Shown here: positions 16,983-25,461 of the stretch, in pieces
Layout: every line of letters starts with the position of its first letter
Position numbering within the stretch: position 1 is the stretch's first letter
Assembly (NCBI GenBank): GCA_937921735.1
Contig: CAKZTQ010000018.1
Location: forward strand, 1-47,815
Origin: an uncultured archaeon
GTDB taxonomy: Archaea > Hadarchaeota > Hadarchaeia > Hadarchaeales > Hadarchaeaceae
Direction: 5' to 3'
DNA length: 47,815 bases
Program-made: the position numbers and the translations under genes
Notes under the pieces: model-generated
Seen by the model: only the letters and a program-made list of their open reading frames with translations
What the model was told of the DNA's origin: nothing
Database searches by the model: none

Positions 16983-17798
16983 GTGAGATTCATGAGGTAC
17001 GCGTTTTTGGTCGCGTACGATGGGACGGGCTACTATGGGTTCGCCAGACAACCCAACTTGCCCACCGTCGAGGAAGAGCTGCTGAAGGCCTTTCAGAGAT
17101 TCGGGCTGTACCACGAACTCTCTAATGCGAGGTATTGCGCGGCGGCTCGAACCGATAGAGGTGCAAGTGCCCTCGGACAAGTCGTGGCACTAGATGTGCT
17201 GAAGCTACCGGATATCCCGGCGCTCAACGCCATCCTGCCGCCGGACATCGCTATCTTGGAAGCAAGGGAGATGGATCACTCCTTCGACCCTAGGCGCCAT
17301 GCCATACGTAAATGCTACCGTTACATCTGTAAAGCGCCGAGGGATTTCGACCTGGGAAGGGCAAAGGAAGCGGCTAAGCTTTTTGAGGGTAAGCATGACT
17401 TCAAAAATTTTTGTAAGAGGGAAAAAGGCAGGCACACATGGGCGGAGATAATAAGGGCCCAAGTCGATGGCGACGAGGTTCTGACTCTCAACTTTGAAGC
17501 GAGAGCTTTTCTATGGCAACAAGCTCGCCGTCTCGTAAATGCCATCTTGGCGGTGGGCACCGGTGAGCTCAGCATAGAGAAATTGAAGGAACTGCTTGAT
17601 GGACAATTGGACTCTCCTATCGCGCCAGCCCCACCGGAGGGTCTAATCTTGATGAAGGTCGAGTACACCGACGTGAAGCTAGAACCTAATCCGAATTTAG
17701 CTCAAAAATTCATCGAACACCTGAACAAAAAGCTGGCATTTCATTCGCAGCGAGCCGCAGTTTATAAGAATATCTTAAGCACGATAACGAACACATAG
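16983..17798 (+). CDS. truA: tRNA pseudouridine synthase A (TruA family)
   Basis: YAFLVAYDGTGYYGFARQPNLPTVEEELLKA, CAAARTDRGASALGQV, FDPRRHAIRKCYRY, FLWQQARRLVNAIL. Confidence 0.92.
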   Translation: MRFMRYAFLVAYDGTGYYGFARQPNLPTVEEELLKAFQRFGLYHELSNARYCAAARTDRGASALGQVVALDVLKLPDIPALNAILPPDIAILEAREMDHSFDPRRHAIRKCYRYICKAPRDFDLGRAKEAAKLFEGKHDFKNFCKREKGRHTWAEIIRAQVDGDEVLTLNFEARAFLWQQARRLVNAILAVGTGELSIEKLKELLDGQLDSPIAPAPPEGLILMKVEYTDVKLEPNPNLAQKFIEHLNKKLAFHSQRAAVYKNILSTITNT

Positions 17799-17821
17799 AT
17801 AAATCATTTGGGTTGAAGTAC

Positions 17822-18964
17822 ATGCCTGAGCTATCCGAGAAAAGGATGAGGGAAATAGCCAGAGCGTTTGTAACACGTTCGATGAGGATAGGAAGAAGAC
17901 CAGGAGGGAGGTATGACTCAGTCAGGATCACCTACAATCCAACCGACCCTACCTGCGAGAAATTTGCCTTAATGGTGGAGGAGGAATGCTGGCGCCGGGG
18001 AGCCCATACCTTGTTGCTAACTCATCGCTCGTGGAGGGAGAGGAGAAGATACCAGTTAAAGCCAAAGGCATCGCTCAGCCAAATGAGCCCCTTCGCGGAG
18101 GCGATAGCGAGGAAAGCGGATGCGCTCATATTCATAGGAGAAGAAGATGAACCGAGTTGGGCCAAAGGGTTGCACGAGAAGATCAAGCTCACAGCACCCA
18201 TTCGTCAAAAACTGCGTGAGATAACCGATCGAAGAAAGATCAAATGGGCATATTTCGGCTGGCCTCTACCCGCTACGGCCAAAGCCTACGGGTGCCCTGT
18301 GGAGAAGTTTAGGGAGATTTTCTTCAGGAGTATAGAAAACACCTTCACGAAGAGGTTGCTAGATATCTGCAGGTACTATCGAGCCGCGCTAGCGGGCAAG
18401 GACGAGGTTCAGATAACAGCCGATGACGGGACAAACCTAACGCTTCGCATTCGAGGAAGACCGATCCTAGTGGACGATGGCATAATTTCGGACGAAGACA
18501 TGAAAAGGGGTGATGTGGGGGTAAATATACCGGCTGGAGAAGTCTTCGTGGCACCGCTAGAGACCTCGGCCGAAGGCGAAATCTTCTTCGAGAAAGTTGC
18601 AATCCCGGGCTTCGGAAAATTGGAACATCTACGGCTAAAATTCAACAAGGGGAAAATCGCTAGCTACAAAGCGGAAAGAGGGGAGGAAAACTTTAGAAGA
18701 TTCCTCGAGGCCAATACCGGCGAAAAAGACAGGATCGCCGAGCTGGGCTTCGGCTGCAACCCAGGAGCTGAGTACACGGGCGGAAGCATAATCGTCGACG
18801 AAAAGATATTCGGGACGATACACGTAGCGATAGGAAATAACCGAGGCGCCTATCACGGCAGGAACAGGGCATCCAGCCATTTAGACCTAATCAAGGACAT
18901 GTCGAGGGGACAGGTATTCGTGGACGGAAAGGTTATCATGAGCCGCGGGAAGCCCTTGTTGTGA
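17822..18964 (+). CDS. M29-type thermophilic aminopeptidase-like protein
   Basis: DDGTNLTLRI...NIPAGEVFVAPLETSAEGE...ELGFGCNPGA...IIVDEKIFGTIHVAIGNN...HLDLIKDM. Confidence 0.8.
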   Translation: MPELSEKRMREIARAFVTRSMRIGRRPGGRYDSVRITYNPTDPTCEKFALMVEEECWRRGAHTLLLTHRSWRERRRYQLKPKASLSQMSPFAEAIARKADALIFIGEEDEPSWAKGLHEKIKLTAPIRQKLREITDRRKIKWAYFGWPLPATAKAYGCPVEKFREIFFRSIENTFTKRLLDICRYYRAALAGKDEVQITADDGTNLTLRIRGRPILVDDGIISDEDMKRGDVGVNIPAGEVFVAPLETSAEGEIFFEKVAIPGFGKLEHLRLKFNKGKIASYKAERGEENFRRFLEANTGEKDRIAELGFGCNPGAEYTGGSIIVDEKIFGTIHVAIGNNRGAYHGRNRASSHLDLIKDMSRGQVFVDGKVIMSRGKPLL

Positions 18965-20180
18965 GACCCGCGAGATAGTCTATCTCCTTCTCCGTCAGCT
19001 CGAGTTGGGCTGCTATCCTAGATGCGGTTTTTTTATCGCGGGCAAAGATTATGCTCAAATAGGGGATGAAGTACTTCCTCGCCTCTTTGCTTGAGATGTG
19101 GCAATACCTAGCGATCTTTTGGGCGATGCCGTCGCGTAGCGCCCTTGCACCCCTCGTCTTAGCGTAAAGTAGACCAGAGCTCGGGACTTGAAACCGAACG
19201 TGCCTCATCTCACCCTCTCGTGCCACCGCGACACCACAGGTCATCAGGTCGCTCGCGTAACCCCACATCCCGTAGGCCTGCCTCTTTCGAGTCCGGCCGA
19301 GAAAGATGTCGGCGCGTGAAAGCGCCTCATAGACCCGCGCGAGGTCGGAGGGCTCTAAAAGCATCCTAGGCACATTTTCGCTTATCCAATCTATGGCATC
19401 ATCGGGGGGGCGATCGAGTGCCCAGAGGATTTCCCTCGCCTCCTTGCAGGTGGTCGCGTGGAGGAGCCGCGAGAGCACCTCGAATATGTTGGCCTCGCGA
19501 TCGCGTCTGTAGACGATCACATCTTTAATCGTCAGGCGACGTTTGCCGGTCGCCACGGCTTGAAGGTCGTTTATCGCGGATCGCAGGTCGCCTCTCGCTG
19601 CTTCGGCTATAACTTTAAGCGCCAAGGGTTCCGCCTCAATCCCCTCGGCACGAGATATCCGCTCCAAGGCCTTGACTATTGAATCCTCAGCGAGGCGTCG
19701 AAAGTTTACCGCAAAGCAGGCGGACCTGATATCAGCGGGTATGGCGTATTGATCGTTCGCGATGAGCACGATTGGATTTTGAGCTTGCTCGAGTAGTTCA
19801 CCTATCGCGCGATAGCCGCCTCGATCCACGGTGCCGTGGATGTTATCGGCTTCATCGAGAACGATGAGGCGTTTACCCACCACGCCCGCAAATAACGTCC
19901 CGCTGGTAGCGGCTGTGCCAGCGACCTGTTTGATCACTTCGAACGTGCGTTTGTCGCTCGCGTTGAGCTCTATGAGATCCCAACCCATCTCCCGCGCTAA
20001 AGCCCTAGCGGCGACGGTTTTACCGGTACCGGCAGGCCCATAGAGTAAAAGCGCGCGCCTCTTAGGCTTGCCTCTTTTCCATTCGTCTGCCCACTCGAGA
20101 ATGGATTTTATCGCTTGGGGCTGTCCGATCACCTCGCTCAGCTTGCGTGGAGCGTACTTCTCCACCCATGGCTCGGTCAT
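18936..20180 (-). CDS. rfcL: Replication factor C large subunit
   Basis: MTEPWVEKYAPRKLSEVIGQPQAIKSILEWADEW, LLYGPAGTGKTVAARALA, IVLDEADNIHG, RGDLRSAINDLQA. Confidence 0.95.
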   Translation of the reverse strand: MTEPWVEKYAPRKLSEVIGQPQAIKSILEWADEWKRGKPKRRALLLYGPAGTGKTVAARALAREMGWDLIELNASDKRTFEVIKQVAGTAATSGTLFAGVVGKRLIVLDEADNIHGTVDRGGYRAIGELLEQAQNPIVLIANDQYAIPADIRSACFAVNFRRLAEDSIVKALERISRAEGIEAEPLALKVIAEAARGDLRSAINDLQAVATGKRRLTIKDVIVYRRDREANIFEVLSRLLHATTCKEAREILWALDRPPDDAIDWISENVPRMLLEPSDLARVYEALSRADIFLGRTRKRQAYGMWGYASDLMTCGVAVAREGEMRHVRFQVPSSGLLYAKTRGARALRDGIAQKIARYCHISSKEARKYFIPYLSIIFARDKKTASRIAAQLELTEKEIDYLAGLTTRASRGS

Positions 20181-20326
20181 CTGAATACCAAAAAGAAGTA
20201 AGACTTGGCGGTTAAAGCTTTGATGACAAGGGCTTATCGAACAAATCTACGACATAGAAAATTTTAAAAATCCGCACCCAAGAAAATCTTCTGCAAAAGG
20301 AGGATGAAAGATAAAGGAGGCTGGAC

Positions 20327-20509
20327 ATGAGGGTTAGGGGACTCCTTCACGATGAGGCCGCCGTGGAGCCGCTCGTGATGAAGCTGCTGGCCGCGGTCGC
20401 GCTGCTCATCGTGGGCCTGGGCATAGGGATCGGCCTTTATAAGAGAGCCGGTGCTGCTGCCGAGAGCATGTTGGAGAACGCGATAGAAAACCTCGCCAAG
20501 GGAGCATAG
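20327..20509 (+). CDS. Small pilin-like protein, first of a four-gene single-TM cassette
   Basis: MRVRGLLHDEAAVEPLVMKLLAAVALLIVGLGIGIGLYKRAGAAAESML...; archaeal pilin-like DEAAV.P + hydrophobic H-domain; upstream aaaggagg SD. Confidence 0.6.
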   Translation: MRVRGLLHDEAAVEPLVMKLLAAVALLIVGLGIGIGLYKRAGAAAESMLENAIENLAKGA

Positions 20510-20512
20510 AGT

Positions 20513-20866
20513 GTGCCGGCGCTGAGGATGCTGGCCTCGGTCATCTTCGCTTCCTTGACCGTCCTGACCTTCGCCATGGCCTACAAATACGCTGGAGCTC
20601 TAGCAAGGGTGCGAGATGCGAGGGAGGCCGCTTTAGAGGTTGATGCTGCAGTGCGGGCGGTCATCGCGACGGGAGATCAAAGAAAGGTCAACGTTAGGAT
20701 ACCCGAAGGCTACGTGCTGAGCTTCGGGGATAACCGAATAACGATCGATGGCATAACCCTGCCGGAGGACGGTTATCCATTGCCCATCGTCGGGCCGGAA
20801 CTCGGATCTGGCACATACGTTTTGACCATCTCCTTCGAAAACGGAGCGATCTTGGTATCCACATGA
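20513..20866 (+). CDS. Single-TM secreted/pilin-like protein with beta-rich ectodomain
   Basis: MPALRMLASVIFASLTVLTFAMAYKYAGALARVRDAREAALEVDAAVRAVI...; GTG start 3 nt after the upstream stop. Confidence 0.6.
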   Translation: MPALRMLASVIFASLTVLTFAMAYKYAGALARVRDAREAALEVDAAVRAVIATGDQRKVNVRIPEGYVLSFGDNRITIDGITLPEDGYPLPIVGPELGSGTYVLTISFENGAILVST

Positions 20867-21294
20867 ACCTCACGCAGGTGTTCAAGACCCTGATCGTGTG
20901 CATCTTCGCGATCGCGCTCGTTTTGGCGAGCGCCTCAGCCTACCGGAGGCACCGAGCACTTACGAAGTTAGCGGAGCTCAGCGATGCAACTTCTGCAATC
21001 GTGGTCCACTTGACGGCCAATAAACTCGCTTACGTCGATGCCCTCGGCAACAAGCTAAATTATGTGATCGACCCGACCAAGTTTGAGGATCTAGATTTCA
21101 CCCTCAAGATAGGAGGCCAAAACTTCGGCTTCCAAGTGCAAGTGCAGGATTTAAAGGATGGATACTCCCTCGGCCCCTTCGGCCCAGTACCTCCAAGCAA
21201 TAGAGAGACTTGTTCTTTGGCAGTGGCATGCTCGCTGAGGTTGGATGGCCGATACGTGCCAGCTAAGTTGAGTGTGGTAGCGTGGTACGCTTAA
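20863..21294 (+). CDS. Single-TM secreted/pilin-like protein
   Basis: MNLTQVFKTLIVCIFAIALVLASASAYRRHRALTKLAELSDATSAIVVHL...; ATGA overlap with preceding gene. Confidence 0.6.
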   Translation: MNLTQVFKTLIVCIFAIALVLASASAYRRHRALTKLAELSDATSAIVVHLTANKLAYVDALGNKLNYVIDPTKFEDLDFTLKIGGQNFGFQVQVQDLKDGYSLGPFGPVPPSNRETCSLAVACSLRLDGRYVPAKLSVVAWYA

Positions 21295-21761
21295 CCGAGA
21301 GGGGCATCTCCGACGTGCTTTCAATCGCATTCATGTTCATCATCCTCATCGTGGGCAGCGCTATCATGCACGCTTATAGCTTGAGACCCCTTCAAGCCGC
21401 TACGGCGCGACAGCTCGAGCTCAAGTGCGAACATCTGTACGGAATGCTGGAAACATCATGGGTCGAGCCCTACTCGATCGGTATCTTGAAAGCGGCTGCT
21501 GAACAAATAGTGCTTGAATCGCCCGCGGTACCGGACCAGTACCTGCGCTCGTACGTGAGGGCAACACTTAACCACTTACGACCGCCTGGCTACGGCGTGG
21601 TCGTGCTACTAAGCCAAGGCGGCAAAACTTGGACGCTCACTTGTCCTGAAAATGCCCATGAGACCGACGAGCAATTCCTCGCGCGCGGGCAGATTTCCAT
21701 CACGAAAGCGGGCGGAGAAGTGGTAACGCTATCCGTAGAAGTTAAGCTCTTCAAGATTTAG
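21282..21761 (+). CDS. Pilin-like protein with archaeal RGIS-type N-terminus
   Basis: MVRLTERGISDVLSIAFMFIILIVGSAIMHAYSLRPLQ...; resembles archaeal RGISP(V)..L..II pilin N-termini; overlaps preceding gene. Confidence 0.6.
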   Translation: MVRLTERGISDVLSIAFMFIILIVGSAIMHAYSLRPLQAATARQLELKCEHLYGMLETSWVEPYSIGILKAAAEQIVLESPAVPDQYLRSYVRATLNHLRPPGYGVVVLLSQGGKTWTLTCPENAHETDEQFLARGQISITKAGGEVVTLSVEVKLFKI

Positions 21762-21766
21762 ATGCC

Positions 21767-24163
21767 TCAAAAACTTTGTGGAACCACTACCTGTTCTATT
21801 CTGGTCGGTTGATCGTTGTCCTTGTCCCGATGGAAGCGGTATAGATACCCACTGACCGCTGCCTCCAATCGCTCCTCATGCGTTATGAGCAGCACCTGGC
21901 GGACTATTTCCGGGACTCGCTCGCGCAGGGCAGTCGCGAGTTCCTGGATTCCCTCCGCGTCCAAGTTGTGGGTGGGCTCGTCCAACACCAACCAGCTGAG
22001 GGTCGGCGCCAGCACGATCGCGAACGCTATCCTTAACGCCAAGCAGGCGCAGGTTCGCTCGCCGCCGCTCGCAATGCCCTCCACCGGCAACCAATTGCCA
22101 AACCTGTCGCGCAGCTGCAGGACATAGTCCCCCTTGCCTTCTCCCTCCACGGCAAGCCTTATGCTAGTGAGGTCACCGTAGGGATAGATATCCCCCCACA
22201 GTTCAGCCATCGCCTCATTTACGGCCTCGATGAAGTTGCGGCGGAGCGATACCTGCGTCCTGGAAAGGGCTACCTGGATCGTCTGAAGGGCCTCCACCGC
22301 CTGTTGGAGATATTTGAGCTCAACCTCGTAGCGGGCGATCATGGCTTTTTTCTCCCGAAGGCTTTCGATGAGTTTGCGCCTCTCGGCTATCAACTGTTCC
22401 TTACCCGCCAGCTCAGCCTTGAGACGTTCATGCGTCCTGATCAACTCCTCCCAGCGGGCTTGCAACTCCCTGGCTCTCGCTTCGTCGTAGGTTCGCCTCA
22501 ACTGCCAGTGCTCGCGGCGCGCCCGCAGGCTCTCCGCGAGCTTTCGCTTGTGCTCCGACTCGAGTCTGTCCAATTCCTCGCGGAAGTGTAGGAGCTGCTT
22601 TAGCTCCTGAAGCCGTTCCCGCAGCTTTTCCAACTCTCGGCGCTGGCGGTCTACTTCGGATCGGAGCCCCTCCATTTCCACCCGCGCGTTCGTCAGCTCC
22701 TCGTTTAGGCTGAGGATCTCTTGCTCCACCCTCGAGCGCTCAGCTTCTAGCGCCTGAAGGCCCTCGACCTCCTTAGCGATCAACATGGCGCGCCTCTGTA
22801 GTTCTAACTTTTGGTTCAAGAACTCCTGTAGCTCAGATAAACGCTTCTCCAGCCGAGCGGCCAGCCTGCGATAATCCTCGATTCTTGCCCCACGATCCTC
22901 AAGCAATCGCTGTTTTCTATCCTCAGACAATGGGCTTTCGCACACGGGACAGATGGAACCCGCCATCGCAAGCTCATTAGACGCCTGTTCCAAGTCCTGT
23001 AGACGCGCGCGAGTTGCTGCTAACTCGTCGCCGACATCCCTGATCTCCACTTGCAGCCTTCCAATGGAATCGGTCAGTTCCTGTGTTCTCAAGCTTTCCA
23101 GCTCGCCGCGCAACCTGTGCTTGGCTTCTATTTCGCTCGAAATTTTTTCCAAGCGGTCGCTGTACATCTTTATCTTCGTCTCCAACTCGCGGACCCACGA
23201 GGTTGAGGAGGTCAGCTTTGAGCTCAAATCCTCCACCTTGCTTGAGGCCTCCCTGAATTCCCGTTCCGCATTTGCAACCTGTTTCCTCAGCTCCTCGCTT
23301 TCGATCCCCATCGCCCCGCCGAGCCTGGCCTTTACATCTTCCAATCGTTGGTTAAGCTGTGTTATTTCACCTTCGAGCTCCTTGAGGGATTTCTCGAGTT
23401 GCGCCAACCTTTGCTCAACCTCCCGCAACTGTTGCAGCTCCCTTTGGACGCTCTCGAGCTCTGGCTGCAGTTGTTTTAATCGCGCATGAATCCCTTGCTT
23501 CGAGAGCTCCAGCTCGTTCAACCCTTGTTCCAGGGCCGGCAGGGCCGCCAGAGCTGCGTCCTGCCTGAGCTCATTTAGAGCAGCCCGTCGGTCATCGATG
23601 CGCTCTTGGATGCGATGAACCAATGTGCCCATATTTTTGCGCGCAAGCTCTAGCTTATCTATGCTCAACAACTCGTCGATGCTCTCCATACGCTTCCCCC
23701 TCGGCAACGTCAGAAAATAATCCAGCCGATTTTGCTCGGAGTACACCGCTCGCTCAAAGAGATCATAATCGAGCTTTAGTATGGATTGAATTGCTTCGCT
23801 CACGCGCGTGGCGCTCGGACTTTCGATCAACTCGCCGCTCGCCTTGCGTAGCTCGGAAAAAGTCGTGCCGCTTCCCCGCTCGATCACGCGCTTGACTATA
23901 TACTCCTCCCCGTCCGGAGCGATGAAGCTCACTTCCACCTCCGCCGAGCCCATTTGCTTTGGCCTGTTCATGATGAGTTCATCCAGCTTGATCCTACGCG
24001 TTTGCACCTGGGGTAGGGTACCGAAGAGCGCGTAAGTTATGGCCTCGAGGACCGCCGACTTGCCAGCCCCCATCATCCCAACAAGCACGTTCGTGCCATC
24101 GCCGAATTTTATTTCGCTGTCGAGGTGCGTTTTCCACCCCTTTAGCTTGACGCGCGTTATCAT
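21767..24163 (-). CDS. rad50: DNA double-strand break repair ATPase Rad50
   Basis: LKGWKTHLDSEIKFGDGTNVLVGMMGAGKSAVLEAITYALFG, zinc hook SICPVCESPL, GGERTCACLALRIA, LVLDEPTHNLD. Confidence 0.95.
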   Translation of the reverse strand: MITRVKLKGWKTHLDSEIKFGDGTNVLVGMMGAGKSAVLEAITYALFGTLPQVQTRRIKLDELIMNRPKQMGSAEVEVSFIAPDGEEYIVKRVIERGSGTTFSELRKASGELIESPSATRVSEAIQSILKLDYDLFERAVYSEQNRLDYFLTLPRGKRMESIDELLSIDKLELARKNMGTLVHRIQERIDDRRAALNELRQDAALAALPALEQGLNELELSKQGIHARLKQLQPELESVQRELQQLREVEQRLAQLEKSLKELEGEITQLNQRLEDVKARLGGAMGIESEELRKQVANAEREFREASSKVEDLSSKLTSSTSWVRELETKIKMYSDRLEKISSEIEAKHRLRGELESLRTQELTDSIGRLQVEIRDVGDELAATRARLQDLEQASNELAMAGSICPVCESPLSEDRKQRLLEDRGARIEDYRRLAARLEKRLSELQEFLNQKLELQRRAMLIAKEVEGLQALEAERSRVEQEILSLNEELTNARVEMEGLRSEVDRQRRELEKLRERLQELKQLLHFREELDRLESEHKRKLAESLRARREHWQLRRTYDEARARELQARWEELIRTHERLKAELAGKEQLIAERRKLIESLREKKAMIARYEVELKYLQQAVEALQTIQVALSRTQVSLRRNFIEAVNEAMAELWGDIYPYGDLTSIRLAVEGEGKGDYVLQLRDRFGNWLPVEGIASGGERTCACLALRIAFAIVLAPTLSWLVLDEPTHNLDAEGIQELATALRERVPEIVRQVLLITHEERLEAAVSGYLYRFHRDKDNDQPTRIEQVVVPQSF

Positions 24164-25461
24164 CGCCTCCCTCCCCTGAGTTCAGCCTCGATCTGTTTCC
24201 CTACCACTTCCAGTACCTTCTCCAGTGCCTCCTCGGTCCTATCCTCCGCCAAAAGATCGTAGAGCGTCCGCATATCGAACACCTGCGCATATCCGATCTC
24301 GTGGAGGTGGGCTTCGAGCAATCTCATGGCTATCTCGTCCACGGGCAATCTATGCTCGCGCAACTCGCGTAGAAATCGTACCTTTTCCTGAAGTCCTGGC
24401 GCCGTAAGCTCGTCCTTATTTATCGCCACCAGCGCTTTATCGGCAAACTCTTGGACGATCGCCTCTTGATCGAAATCCCCCCGCGATGCATCTTTGGCGA
24501 GCGTTCCTCGTAGCCTAAGCCTTATCAAGGGGAGCTTATCCGGATTCCTCCTGGGCCTCGCGAGCAATTCGTGTAGCTTTTGCCTGATCGCATCGTTCAG
24601 CTGGGGTATGCCAACGTTATCGAATACCATTTCCTCGTAGAAAAAGTCACGCGTGCAGCGAAGTTCTACGAACTCATACCTCACCTCCTCCCCCAGGTCT
24701 AATAAATAGAAGCCCTTGGGCACCTGCGCTTCTATCGGAAGGAGCTGCGTGCGTTCCGTGCTACCCGGAAAAAGTAACGGCCTTCCATGTACCCTCGCCT
24801 CGGCATGATAATGGATATGCCCACAAATGTAAAGATCGAAACCTAACGGCAGATCTTCGAGGTCTATAGTTGGACTTTCCTCGCCAGAGAACACGAACTG
24901 TCCCACAGCTTGGTGCAGCATGAGGATGTTAAATGCCCCATTTACCGGTTTAGGGTTCCAAGCGCTGAGAACGCTCTTAGCGTAGCGCTCGGGCACGTTG
25001 CTCATGCCATGGATGGCCAACTTCCCGGCTGGGGTCTCCAAGATCAATGTATTGGTATGGAGGTGAACGAGAAAACCTGCCGCCTCGAGCGCCTCCACCG
25101 GATTGACCAACCCCTTAACTCGCCGCTCGTGATTTCCGTGTAGCGCCACGATCGGCACTCCCTTGAAGGCTACCGAGGAAATATCGTCCGGATTTTTATC
25201 GACGGTCCCGCTGAGCTTGACGTCCTTTTGTTCCCTCGCCAGCGCCGAAGCTAAAATCCGCATCGCGCGCGACCAGATTTCCTGTCTGGGTATACGTGTG
25301 TCGAAAATATCTCCCGGCATAAGGATGAGCTGAGCCCCAAGCTGAAGCGCTCGCTCCAGAGCCTCTTGAGCTTGGTCAAATGGATCCTGTTGTCGTGGGG
25401 TGCCCCACTTGGTCCCCAAATGAGTATCAGAGATGACGGCTATTTTCAATTCATTTCCCAC
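24160..25461 (-). CDS. mre11: DNA double-strand break repair nuclease Mre11
   Basis: KIAVISDTHLGTKWG, MPGDIFDTRIP, IVALHGNHERR, YICGHIHYHAEARVHG; overlaps rad50 start. Confidence 0.95.
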   Translation of the reverse strand: MGNELKIAVISDTHLGTKWGTPRQQDPFDQAQEALERALQLGAQLILMPGDIFDTRIPRQEIWSRAMRILASALAREQKDVKLSGTVDKNPDDISSVAFKGVPIVALHGNHERRVKGLVNPVEALEAAGFLVHLHTNTLILETPAGKLAIHGMSNVPERYAKSVLSAWNPKPVNGAFNILMLHQAVGQFVFSGEESPTIDLEDLPLGFDLYICGHIHYHAEARVHGRPLLFPGSTERTQLLPIEAQVPKGFYLLDLGEEVRYEFVELRCTRDFFYEEMVFDNVGIPQLNDAIRQKLHELLARPRRNPDKLPLIRLRLRGTLAKDASRGDFDQEAIVQEFADKALVAINKDELTAPGLQEKVRFLRELREHRLPVDEIAMRLLEAHLHEIGYAQVFDMRTLYDLLAEDRTEEALEKVLEVVGKQIEAELRGGRR

